From contig JBAIZL010000003.1 in assembly GCA_036971475.1 (NCBI GenBank), positions 105,307,443 through 105,371,442 on the forward strand: a stretch of 64,000 nucleotides of DNA, written 5' to 3'. Below, piece after piece: positions 21,736 to 33,800 of this stretch. This stretch comes from Prosapia bicincta. Its lineage: Eukaryota; Arthropoda; Insecta; Hemiptera; Cercopidae. The notes beneath the pieces are model-generated. The model was given only the letters and a program-made list of their open reading frames with translations. It did no database searches and had not been told where the DNA came from. The translations under genes were made by a program, and so were the position numbers. Numbering within the stretch: the stretch's first letter is position 1; each line of letters opens with the position of its first letter.

Positions 21736-22208
21736 TTGAAGATGACCTACCTATTATTGTTTCTTTAACCTATTTAAAACAAACTGCCTATCTAATTTAT
21801 TTAAAACTTTAGAGTATTTATTTAATATACATGAACAATTGCAGAAAAATGTGTAAACATTGTTTCACCTGAGACTTCTCACTATCCTAACAGCTGACAA
21901 CTCCAGGTAGGTAATTGTATTACATCATTTATTTGCAAATTCAACAATGGTCCTATTCCCTTATAGCTTTGAAGGCTTACACAGCCCCAGGGGGGTAATT
22001 ATTCTAAATTCTATTTGCAAGGGAGCTCTAAATATTGTTTCGCAAGACATTTTCGTGATCTGACCCTGCTACTGTGGTACATGTGGATGTTACCTTTCAG
22101 AAAACACCCGTATGCAAATGTCATACTAAATATATGTTGTTCCGGCATAAAATAATAATAATTATTGTTATTTGTTGACTCCATCTTCACGTGAGCTACT
22201 AGGTTTCA
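21736..22208. other. Intergenic, nothing recognised
   Basis: No supported feature. Confidence 0.4.
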
Positions 22209-22380
22209 CTAAACACTTGTAAATATTTACAAATTTGTCTATAGTAGCACGTACTTATATTTGTTGAGGACGGCCGTTTCGGGAGTTGACAATGGGGCGC
22301 ATCTCCCGAAACGGCCATCCTCAACAAATATAAGTAAGTGCTACTATAGGCAAATTTGTAAACAATTACAAGTTTTTAGT
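22209..22380. repeat. Long palindrome, about 77-base arms with a 16-base spacer
   Basis: Arms 22209-22285 and 22303-22380 are nearly perfect reverse complements with a GC-rich centre (GACGGCCGTTTCGGGAG and its complement). The centre again contains the word CGAAAC/GTTTCG seen in the hammerhead-like foldbacks, but no CTGANGA lies at the proper distance. Probably a foldback or MITE-type element. Confidence 0.88.
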
Positions 22381-23410
22381 ATTATTATTGAATAACTATT
22401 GATATAAAACTAACAGAAAGAATTTAACAAAACAACTATTCTAGACAATTTACCATTTATTAGTTGTCTAAAATAAATTAAAACTTTTTTATATGTTTTA
22501 GTCCCAACATTAATTTTACGGTTTAATCCGTTAAAAAAAGCTATCCTATGTTTTTAATTAACATAATACTAAACTTAAGCTAACTGTAGTGGGCAATTTT
22601 TCATTTAAAAAGTTCGAAAAAGTATTTTTATTAAATTTGGTCGGGCCTACAAGCAAAGAAACCTGTGACAAAAATATTGATTTGCTTACTCTTTCATTTT
22701 TAATCTGTATTGATTGGGTCACTTTAGTTGTCACACACGTCACTCTTGGGAAATAATTTAATACATACAATTTATATTGCATTTTGAGTTTATAAGGAAA
22801 ACAATGGGGATAATTTTGTTTTAAAAATGAATGAAAATTAGAAGACTCTATTATTCCAATTTGAAAAATGGAAAACACAGAAAGAATGTGTTTAGCCTTC
22901 TTTGTAAAAAAAAAATTTTTATATAACGTACTTATTATTATTTCTTACTCTATATTATTTAGTTTACTATTTTTATTCGAGTAACAATTTAAATTAAATA
23001 AATGTAGTAATAAATAGCAATAAATCAAATTAAATAAAAACTTGGACGTTTTATTTAGAAATGAATTCAAACGTCTCATGCATCAATTCTATAAATAAAT
23101 TTACCAGGAAATAGTGAAAAAGCTATGGTAGACTACTGGTTTTACAAAGCCACAACTGGTTACTAGACTTCCTTCCATGGTTAGGAGTTGAGGAGCTTTA
23201 GAAATGTAGTTTTGGCGTTGTAAACTAAGAGAAATTCAAAATGTTAATATTTTACCTATTTTTATTTAGAAACGTAACTAAATAAATTAAGTGCTTACAT
23301 ATAAATAATAATTTTAAAAAATTTATAATTTAAAACAAAATCAAGCAATAAATAAATGTAGGGACAAAGTATTTCTTCCTTTAATTAAATACACTAGCGA
23401 ATTGCTAAAA
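22381..23410. other. Intergenic, nothing recognised
   Basis: A 106-codon minus-strand open frame (22558-22878) shows no recognisable domain and has AT-rich codon use like its surroundings. It is not called as a gene. Confidence 0.35.
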
Positions 23411-23414
23411 TGTA

Positions 23415-23835
23415 TCTCCTTCTGTTAGTACACGCTCTGCCTATGTATAGTCTACATCTTGTCCGAATTTACAATCGTTAGTAAAATACTTTCCATTCAT
23501 TAATTCAAGTTTAAATACACTTTTCAAACATGTAGTGGATGGCACTTGATGCTTACACAGTTTTCCCAAATATTCGTTAATTGATTTATTTTAGTTCTAT
23601 ATGGGAGAAAAGCTTTCCACAAAGAGGCAAGTTATGCAACGTAGTTATTTCGTCCCATTTGGCTTAAAATAGATGATAACATATGATTAAAAAAAAAGGC
23701 TGATATTATGTTATAGGCTATGTGGTAGAACAGATGTTTAAACGCATAGGTTGTTTATTTATATTATATTGTAATTGTTTAATAAAAAGTAACTAAAATA
23801 AATTTTTTTTTGTTGACTTAAGTAAAGTTTACTTA
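23415..23835 (-). repeat. Dispersed repeat Rpt-A
   Basis: Minus-orientation copy running from CTTCTGTTAGTACACGCTCT to TTGTTGACTTAAGTAAAG, with all the internal blocks (TTAGTAAAATACTTTCCATTC, GTAGTGGATGGCACTTGATG, GGCAAGTTATGCAACGTAG, GATAACATATGATT, TATGTTATAGGCTATG, CAGATGTTTAAACGCATAGG). Confidence 0.75.
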
Positions 23836-25430
23836 ATATTTTTGTTTTTGTTAAAGTCTCTTTAGGAAAATAAGCGGAGATTTCTATAATTTAAAAACAA
23901 TACCTAATTAAAACTTAGTTATTTTTACTTCCTTAGCTCGATTCTTAATGGAGTAGGCTTACCTTTTTATTTACAGAAGACCACATGTTTGTCTCCCTTC
24001 TGACGGTTAGTTTGCTTAGTCCACGTTATGTCTCCACCACGTTTACCTAGCAGGCGAAAAGACTTATTTTGTAATAAATATTTACAAACGCCTTTACTTT
24101 CTATTCTAATAGGCTATAAAGTTAAATATTCCCAGTATCTTAAAGTTACTAGATGAGGTCGTCATATCATATTTTTTCTAAATAACATTCTAAAAACTAG
24201 GAAAAACCAAATGTTTGCACAAGTTGTTTTATTTTAGTAATTTCGACTCCGCTACTGTTAAAATCTCCAGTATGACAGATTGTGATTCAAGCCATTATGA
24301 TAAAATATTCCATCTACCTTTTACTGGCCAAAGCCTTTAATTAATCAGTTGGGCCACGCCAATCAAAGCATGTAATTTAACTCTGAAAACGCAAAGCTAA
24401 CGTTAGTTTTGAATTAACTGAACAAATATTGGCCGTAACTGAAGATCAACCCAGCTGTTAAATAAACACAAAAGCACGTGAATAAGGAGAACAAATGTGA
24501 GATATTACAGGAAATCCTACAGAAATATATACAATAAATAAATCATAAATAACACCAACTCAAAGTCAATAATTTATTTATCCAACCTGTTTCTACTACG
24601 AAGTCAACAGCACTCGTAGATACTAATACATTTAATAATGACCACTATCAACCTATTCTAGGTGTAATAGGACATATACAAGGACCATTCCATAACTAAA
24701 GACAGAAACTAACCTTTAGCATAAAAGCCGTTTATTTATGCAAAAACAAAACTATTCCTATTTCCCAACACAATCCCTCCATCATTTATGCACTTACCTC
24801 AACGGGTTTGTAGCTTTTTCTACCGGCGGAAAAATTCTGTCTTGTTGTCGGAGTCAATTTCCTACAAATTTCTTGACATCTCCGTTATCTGGGTTCTTTT
24901 TCCCACATAATGCTTCCTTTTGTGGACCAAACACATATAAATAGGAGGCTGCTAAATCGAGCCTATAAGAGGGAATAGGGATGAGGGAGTTCCACCATCC
25001 TATTTTATTTAGCACTTCACGGGTTAAATGAACAATGTGACGATGTGCGTGTCTCGTTGGAGAGTCGCTTCTCTCTTCTGAGATCCACGACGTTTAATCC
25101 CTTGAGCCTGTTCAATTGTTCAAAAACATATCTGAGTAGTATTGGATGTTTATTGATATGAATATTGTCACGAATTCAAGTTTTAAGTGAGGAAGTAGAG
25201 ACTTCAACAGGCGTGATAAAAAATTGTTTGTTAGTCGCTGATTCTCGACCACTTTAGCACTGTTCTACCCACTTGTAAAACTTTCCACGGTTCATACATT
25301 TTCACCTTTCACTCACGTCATTTTAGACTATATATTGGCTAGTTTTTCGCCTTCAGCAATTTCAAACCGAATCACAGAACGTTGTTCAAACAATGTGGAG
25401 TTTTCTAGAAGATCCGGCTCTGTCCGTTTT
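23836..25430. other. Intergenic between two Rpt-A copies, nothing recognised
   Basis: No gene could be supported. A GC-richer patch near 24780-25120 has only short frames without known domains. Confidence 0.35.
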
Positions 25431-25434
25431 TTCA

Positions 25435-25860
25435 ATTTCTTCTGTTAGTTCACACCCTCCTTGTGTGTATATTGTTCCAATTTTCAGTAATATTAAAATG
25501 CTTTTTATTCATTCGCTCAAGTCCAAATACAGTTTTTTAAAACTTGTTGTGCATTAAACGTAATCTTAATACAGTTTTAAATAAATATTAATTTATCAAT
25601 TAAATTCAATATTAATTATTGAACTATTTTTAGTTTTATATGGCAGAAAGAGTTTTTCAAAAGGGCCAAGGTATGCAGTATAGTTAAATAAATGCAAACA
25701 TACGATTTTGTAAAACAGCTGATTTTATGTTGTAGGTTATGTGGTAGAATAACTGTTTTTACGCGTAGGTTATGCTGCTTTATTTATAAATATCGAAATA
25801 TTTTTAGTAAAAAGTAACTGAAATATTTTTTTTTTTTACATAAGTGAATTTTAAAAGATT
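25435..25860 (-). repeat. Dispersed repeat Rpt-A
   Basis: Second minus-strand copy, 2 kb from the previous one, with CTTCTGTTAGTTCACACCCTC, GGCCAAGGTATGCAGTATAG, AACAGCTGATTTTATGTTGT and ACTGTTTTTACGCGTAGG blocks in order. Confidence 0.75.
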
Positions 25861-25864
25861 TTGT

Positions 25865-27860
25865 GATATTATCTACTTATTGTTGAGGTTAGAAATTAAG
25901 CAGCGATGATCCAACAACTGTACCATTTATAACACCGATAAAAATACTAAAATGGTGTTTTACCTCTTAACTACAGAAATAAATAAAATTAACAATTTTA
26001 GCTATTTCTCTACCGAATGTAAGCAATACTAAAATGTAGACATATTATAATAGAATAGTGCTGCTTTAACGGCATTTGTTTGAACTAATTCCACTATGCT
26101 AACACATCTCTTTGACAAGTGCTGCTTTAGCGGTTTGACGTCGAACTACATATCATTGCTAAATACAGTATGAAAAAATTTAGTAATCAATAGAATTAAT
26201 CTGAAGTTGTAAACAAACCATGGTCCTGCTCGAGCAGGTAAAATCTTTATTATTAATCAGAAAAACATAAAATATGACATCAATCTGTTAAAAAAAGAAA
26301 TGAAACTGAAAGACCAAGAAACTAATTATTAAATATGGTCAGTAATTTAATGCATCAAAATATGTTTTTGATTTCGTAAAAATACTTTTGTTTGTATTAT
26401 TCCTCAGAATACATTAACTTTTCGGCTCAATGCAATGTAAAAAATATAAAATTTTAACAGTAACAATAATTAGGTACAACAATAAAAATAATCAAATTTT
26501 AAATACAAAAACACATACAAAAAATGACAAAATAATACCAATAACAAAATAAAACCAAATAAAAAGATTAAATATATATAAGAAATTACAATACTGATTT
26601 AAAATAATAAAACTATTATTTTTTATGTTTGTAAGTAAGATTCCGGTGGCCTGTGCCTCAAGTGCTACACAACATTTTGAATCTTAGTAACATTTTGTTA
26701 TAATTTAATATAGATGATAATCGAATAATTCATCTTCCTCCAGTTAGATTAATATTCAAGTAATACAGAGCTTCTAAGAAATCTAATTTATGCTCCAAAA
26801 GATTGTATACTCAAAAAACCGCGAGAGGAAGTGTGTTTATCTTTGCTATTGTTTTCATTTTAACATAAAATAAATATTTACTAACCGGTTTATTGACCGC
26901 AGTTTTCTTTACAATAAATGTTTTGTTAAGAAAATAATAATAAATTAGTAACAACATTTTCTCTTAGATTCTCTTGTATTTGAAAGCAGTAGAATAATAC
27001 CGACTGTTTATTTTAAAGAAACGCTATTTTGTTCATAAAACAATAAACTACTGAGTTATACAAAAATGTTTAAGGGTGTACATTTTTGTATTGCACATAA
27101 ATGTGTTTACGTTACACTGCTTCGAAAACAGTCACTTTCTATACTCACTATGTAAAGTGAAATTAGCCAGATTAAGCTGCTCGCGTATTAAGGTGGCACG
27201 GCACGTCAGTTAAAAAAAATTAATATCTTGAATCTAAGGTGTATGTGCTCACTTGGTCGTTACGGCCGGCCGGGCAGGGTTTCCCCACCTTTTGCCTTTT
27301 TAAAAAGTCAGAGAGAAGGAACTGCAGGACATTTCCGAACGGATGACGATATATTTACGTCTGTCCACAACTTTTGAATGTTTGCTACTACTTCATTCAG
27401 TGTACAGGTTTTACAATTATGCTAAACCTGGAAACTTTATACATTCTTTGTCATATAAAACCCGTCTAGTCCTCAAAATGTTTAAACAGCAAAAATAGTA
27501 TGTTTAGCGTATTAAAAAGGTCTAAACACTCATCAGCCCAAGTAAGTCTATTTGCAGGGAATATGTAAAACTAAAAACTCATCTGCTTATATAATACCAT
27601 TTATTTACAGCAAATATCTGAAACGAGAAGCTCATGAGGTCAAATAAAACTATTTACAACAGAGAACGCAGCAATCAAATGTCCGGATGGCGGTTTGGTA
27701 GGCGCATCCACCTTTGAAAATCCCTTCCGTGCATCCACCGTTGAAATCACTTAGCTTTATAGGCTACACCTAAAAAAACTGGTTTGCGTATAGTTATGTG
27801 TCCGGCCGCCAGTTGCGCTGGCTGTTTGTATGTTTAAATAGGAGATTTTTCCAAACGTAG
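25865..27860. other. Intergenic AT-rich region, nothing recognised
   Basis: No supported gene or repeat. A GC-richer patch with GGCCGGCCGGGC lies near 27265-27275. Confidence 0.35.
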
Positions 27861-27864
27861 GACA

Positions 27865-28385
27865 TACAAACCTAACACACCACTAAAACTATTAAGCGAG
27901 GACATTCACTGGAGGAACCAGATCATATATCTGAGAGTCATACTCGACATAGGCCTGACTTGGGACCCTCACATTACCAACATGTTAAAAAAGCAATAAT
28001 TAGATTAATACAACTATATCCTATGCTTAACAGAACAAGCCCACTTTCACTATAGGCGGCCGCTTTTATACGTATCTATGATGCGTAGCATACTCACGTA
28101 CTCTTCGCCCGTCTGGGGCCATGCAGGCAACTCACACACACACACGCAGACTCCAGTTATTCCAAAACAAGGCTTTGTGAATAATCACGAAGGCGCCTAG
28201 ATGTACACAATTAACACTGCTTCACACTGACTTGAAAGTGCCTTTTATCAAACAACACCTCCGACACTTAGCAACAAAGTTCTATAAAGAGGCTTACGCA
28301 CATACAACATCACACTCATTTCTTCACTGAGTAAATACGACCCCATCCACGACACACACAGACGTCCGCTGTCCTTACTGACCGC
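27865..28385 (+). pseudogene. Jockey-like LINE, RT C-terminal fragment
   Basis: In shifting frames the DNA reads SEDIHWRNQIIYLRVILDIGLTWDPHITNMLKKA, then LYPMLNRTSPLSL, FARLGPC, RLQLFQNKAL-like and LHTDLKVPFIKQHLRHLATKFYKEAYAHT-like stretches, and SSLSKYDPIHDTHRRPLSLL. This is the ordered C-terminal region of Jockey-clade LINEs (YLGVxLDxxLTW, LNRxSPLSL, PVWGHA, FQNKALRxI). It is 5' truncated, with stops and frameshifts. No poly(A) tail was found. Confidence 0.8.
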
Positions 28386-29535
28386 ATAGCTCACACCATA
28401 ATACAAACAATAAAAATATACATACTAATAGATTCTGCTTCACAGTTATGTTCCAGGTGACGCAGGGGCACATCTCCAGGGTCGCAGCTTAGCCCCAACG
28501 GAAGTACTAATATTGACTGAATGCCTTTTCAGTTTTGAGTAGGCAGCAGAAGAAGAGGTGCATGTCATTCCTGTCATAGACTCACTAAAAGGTATGTCTA
28601 AGGTAATACCCTCCTCCTTTAGCATAAGGTGATCCAAGCCCCCGAGGGTTACTGCATGATCTGTCGCGGGACTTTTCCTTTCAGTGTTTCTTTCTTGCCA
28701 GGTTTTTTCATCCAGCAAATGTAGCTACTGGAATATTTTGAAACGACATTATTACATGGTTTCAGATTTCGGCCGTCTGTCTTTGGGAAAGTTCAAAAGT
28801 ATTAAGTTCTATAGACATATTATTGAATATATATCATACTTTCACTATAAATCATAACTATTAGTTTTACCGAATACATAGATTCCCCTGTGAATGAATG
28901 AAAATTAATTAAACGTAATGAATTAAAAGAAAATAGAGAGGCAATGGATTTTAAAAGTGTGTTAGTCAAGCAAAAGGAAGCAATCAACTGGTGCAGTAAC
29001 ACATCCCTTAGGAGAAACTTGGGAGATTATTGGTAAAATAGATCTTTAAATAATATAAACTAAATGTTGTTCTTTGGTTAAAATAATTATGATTTTTTTA
29101 CTGGTTTTATCACCATTCATTAAACTACGATATAGTGTCCATGACGGATTTTCTTCAGATAGTGCAATGACAGTGAATAACAGCTATAAGAATATGTAGC
29201 GTACTATATTGTCACCATAGAGTTCACCACCGTACCTCCGTAACGATCCAATTTTGAATAGATCGGGAAGGATTGCAAATGTGTGTTGCAAATCCCGCAC
29301 ATTTGCATTACCCCAACTGTGTTGCACAGTTGCAAGTGTGTGTTGGCCTTAGTTATATTCACTGAATCTCCCTCACAATCTTCTACACTATCAATATCCA
29401 AGCTTCTATCAAATAGGCCTACTTGAAAAGGAATGGTATTGTTAGTGTTTCTCTGGAGGGGAGGTTCCATTGAGTTGTGCAACCTTAGGGTAGTTTAAAT
29501 TTGTTCCTTAGATGACTTGCTTAAATATCTTTGGA
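28386..29535. other. Intergenic, two short uncharacterised minus-strand frames
   Basis: Minus-strand frames at 28446-28718 (90 codons) and 29204-29482 (92 codons) have less biased composition than most here, but no domain was recognised. The second lies just downstream of the hAT fragment and may be a diverged part of the same element. Neither is supported as a gene. Confidence 0.3.
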
Positions 29536-29539
29536 AGGA

Positions 29540-30015
29540 AGTCAAACCACATGTGTAGAGTGGTGTGTGTGGTAACTTATAAACATTGTAAGTGGGTAAA
29601 CCTGCTTTCTGATAGTTTGGACGCCGCTTCTAGGGCCTACCAGCACAGACGCCCCATCATTAGTCTGATATATTAACTTTTTATCTACGCCCCATTTCCT
29701 CGAGACTTCTAAGACTACAACTGCCAGTTCAGTTGCATTCTTTATCTTTCCAGACGTCTCAAAAAGGAACAAATCTCTCGCGGGAATATAACCAAAATAC
29801 CGAAGTATAACATATCTCTGAGTCTGACAAGATTAGTCTAGCGATTCTCCCGCTTGAACTGAGACAGATTCACAAATATAAAGTTCTTTCTGGACATCTT
29901 CATTCATCAGGGACAGTCAATAATTACATCCTGGATGTCACTTGAAGTAGCCTGAAGTTGCTCCCAGATGAGCCCTCTTGAGCCGTTCTTCTTTGCTTAG
30001 CGGTTCAAGGTTCCC
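29540..30015 (-). pseudogene. hAT-type (ZMYM1/DUF4371-like) transposase fragment
   Basis: The minus strand at 29542-29772 reads ARDLFLFETSGKIKNATELA, then KWGVDKKLIYQTNDGASVLVG and SGVQTIRKQVYPLTMFI, followed by a damaged version of the usual H-C-x-A-H-x-L-N-L stretch. This resembles the catalytic region of domesticated or mobile hAT proteins annotated as zinc finger MYM-type 1-like (pattern QTYDGAxVMxG..GVQ..I). Upstream pieces up to about 30015 (LSKEERLKRAHLGATSGYFK, NEDVQKELYICESVSVQAGES) probably belong to it in other frames. Truncated at both ends. Confidence 0.65.
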
Positions 30016-30019
30016 AGGT

Positions 30020-30890
30020 AGTTTCTTCTATTTACGGAGTTACTACTTACGTCATGCCCACATAAAGGAAGTTATTTTCCGAGATAACACACCACTTGAA
30101 TCAATCTACCGAGAACCGGTCATTTATGTTCTGTAACAGCAAGACGATGGTATTCTGGTAATGTATGCTCTAACAATAGATCTTCCGGATGCGCGTTGTT
30201 GAAGATCCTGCACCGGTCAAAGTCTACTTGCTCTAACAAACTACCAAGAAGTTGAATATAAGACAGGCGGCAATGAACTGTCCAAGTTGCGCGGTAGACA
30301 TGCGTAGTGCATAAGCTCCGCCCACGGCGACGCTGTTCCGGTTTATTTTGGGTACCACCTCGTAGGTCTTTTTAAATCTGGTGTGCTTGTGTGCTTTTCT
30401 ATGAAATTGTTTTCGTCACCTATGCCACTTAATTTCATTCGCTATCATTACCAAATACCACACAAATAAAACTAAAAACTTACTATCTCTCACATTTACC
30501 GTAAGCCATACTTATACCACTGAATGTGGAAACTTATTACTTGGTTTTATTTTTGTGAACAATTTTTCATATTGGCTGAGATACCTTGTCCTTCAGAGCA
30601 TATACAAGACTGAAGACATCGAGGAGTTTGAAGCATTAACTGCACACGGGCTAAGACTCTGACGATTTGAAAAAACAAAGCAAAGGCAACCAATATTACA
30701 ACAAAACAATTAAATCAAAAAAACCAAGAAAGCCACACAATTAATAAAACTAACACTAAAAGGTGTTGGAACTGTGGCTAGTTTATATGGATGGAGGGGA
30801 AATTGCATAAAATTTGATCTGTCACTTGTCCCAGGATTAATAATTTTCTAAACTATTTTACTCAAATCACAAAAGGCTGTAAACTAATTG
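30020..30890. other. Intergenic, nothing recognised
   Basis: Left flank of the 74-bp satellite. No supported feature. Confidence 0.4.
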
Positions 30891-30891
30891 C

Positions 30892-33800
30892 CAACTGTCG
30901 CTAGTTTTTTTTTCTTATAAGAATACACTCATGTTTATTGACACAGTCTGTAGTCAGATAGTTGCGAACTGTCGCTAGTCTGTAATTATTATAAGAATAA
31001 ACTCATGTTTATTGACACAGTCTGTAGTCAGATAGTTGCGAACTGTCGCTAGTCTGTAATTATTATAAGAATAAACTCATGTTTATTGACCCAGTCTGTA
31101 GTCAGATAGTTGCGAACTGTCGCTAGTCTGTAATTATTATAAGAATAAACTCATGTTTATTGACACAGTCTGTAGTCAGATAGTTGCGAACTGTCGCTAG
31201 TCTGTAATTATTATAATAATAAACTCATGTTTATTGACACAGTCTGTAGTCAGATAGTTGCGAACTGTCGCTAGTCTGTAATTATTATAAGAATAAACTC
31301 ATGTTTATTGACACAGTCTGTAGTCAGATAGTTGCGAACTGTCGCTAGTCTGTAATTATTATAATAATAAACTCATGTTTATTGACACAGTCTGTAGTCA
31401 GATAGTTGCGAACTGTCACTAGTCTGTAATTATTATAAGAATAAACTCATGTTTATTGACACAGTCTGTAGTCAGATAGTTGCGAACTGTCGCTAGTCTG
31501 TAATTATTATAATAATAAACTCATGTTTATTGACACAGTCTGTAGTCAGATAGTTGCGAACTGTCGCTAGTCTGTAATTATTATAAGAATAAACTCATGT
31601 TTATTGACACAGTCTGTAGTCAGATAGTTGCGAACTGTCGCTAGTCTGTAATTATAAGAATAAACTCATGTTTATTGACACAGTCTGTAGTCAGATAGTT
31701 GCGAACTGTCGCTAGTCTGTAAATATTATAATAATAAACTCATGTTTATTGACACAGTCTGTAGTCAGATAGTTGCGAACTGTCGCTAGTCTGTAAATAT
31801 TATAAGAATAAACTCATGTTTATTGACACAGTCTGTAGTCAGATAGTTGCGAACTGTCGCTAGTCTGTAATTATTATAATAATAAACTCATGTTTATTGA
31901 CACAGTCTGTAGTCAGATAGTTGGGAACTGTCGCTAGTCTGTAATTATTATAAGAATAAACTCATGTTTATTGACACAGTCTGTAGTCAGATAGTTGGGA
32001 ACTGTCGCTAGTCTGTAATTATTATAAGAATAAACTCATGTTTATTGACACAGTCTGTAGTCAGATAGTTGGGAACTGTCGCTAGTCTGTAATTATTATA
32101 AGAATAAACTCATGTTTATTGACACAGTCTGTAGTCAGATAGTTGGGAACTGTCGCTAGTCTGTAATTATTATAAGAATAAACTCATGTTTATTGACACA
32201 GTCTGTAGTCAGATAGTTGGGAACTGTCGCTAGTCTGTAATTATTATAAGAATAAACTCATGTTTATTGACACAGTCTGTAGTCAGATAGTTGCGAACTG
32301 TCGCTAGTCTGTAATTATTATAATAATAAACTCATGTTTATTGACACAGTCTGTAGTCATATAGTTGCGAACTGTCGCTAGTCTGTAATTATTATAATAA
32401 TAAACTCATGTTTATTGACACAGTCTGTAGTCAGATAGTTGCGAACTGTCGCTAGTCTGTAATTATTATAATAATAAACTCATGTTTATTGACTCAGTCT
32501 GTAGTCAGATAGTTGGGAACTGTCGCTAGTCTGTAAATATTATAAGAATAAACTCATGTTTATTGACACAGTCTGTAGTCAGATAGTTGCGAACTGTCGC
32601 TAGTCTGTAATTATTATAATAATAAACTCATGTTTATTGACACAGTCTGTAGTCAGATAGTTGCGAACTGTCGCTAGTCTGTAATTATTATAAGAATAAA
32701 CTCATGTTTATTGACACAGTCTGTAGTCAGATAGTTGCGAACTGTCGCTAGTCTGTAATTATTATAATAATAAACTCATGTTTATTGACTCAGTCTGTAG
32801 TCAGATAGTTGCGAACTGTCGCTAGTCTGTAATTATTATAAGAATAAACTCATGTTTATTGACTCAGTCTGTAGTCAGATAGTTGCGAACTGTCGCTAGT
32901 CTGTAATTATTATAATAATAAACTCATGTTTATTGACACAGTCTGTAGTCAGATAGTTGCGAACTGTCGCTAGTCTGTAATTATTATAAGAATAAACTCA
33001 TGTTTATTGACTCAGTCTGTAGTCAGATAGTTGCGAACTGTCGCTAGTCTGTAATTATTATAAGAATAAACTCATGTTTATTGACTCAGTCTGTAGTCAG
33101 ATAGTTGCGAACTGTCGCTAGTCTGTAATTATTATAATAATAAACTCATGTTTATTGACTCAGTCTGTAGTCAGATAGTTGCGAACTGTCGCTAGTCTGT
33201 AATTATTATAAGAATAAACTCATGTTTATTGACTCAGTCTGTAGTCAGATAGTTGCGAACTGTCGCTAGTCTGTAATTATTATAAGAATAAACTCATGTT
33301 TATTGACACAGTCTGTAGTCAGATAGTTGCGAACTGTCGCTAGTCTGTAATTATTATAAGAATAAACTCATGTTTATTGACTCAGTCTGTAGTCAGATAG
33401 TTGCGAACTGTCGCTAGTCTGTAATTATTATAAGAATAAACTCATGTTTATTGACTCAGTCTGTAGTCAGATAGTTGCGAACTGTCGCTAGTCTGTAATT
33501 ATTATAAGAATAAACTCATGTTTATTGACTCAGTCTGTAGTCAGATAGTTGCGAACTGTCGCTAGTCTGTAATTATTATAATAATAAACTCATGTTTATT
33601 GACTCAGTCTGTAGTCAGATAGTTGCGAACTGTCGCTAGTCTGTAATTATTATAATAATAAACTCATGTTTATTGACTCAGTCTGTAGTCAGATAGTTGC
33701 GAACTGTCGCTAGTCTGTAATTATTATAAGAATAAACTCATGTTTATTGACTCAGTCTGTAGTCAGATAGTTGCGAACTGTCGCTAGTCTGTAATTATTA

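Noticed and set aside
22558..22878. 106-codon minus-strand frame
   Set aside because: AT-driven Phe/Lys/Asn/Ser composition, no domain, isolated.
28446..28718. 90-codon minus-strand frame with balanced composition
   Set aside because: No recognisable domain, downstream of a LINE fragment; not enough evidence for a gene.
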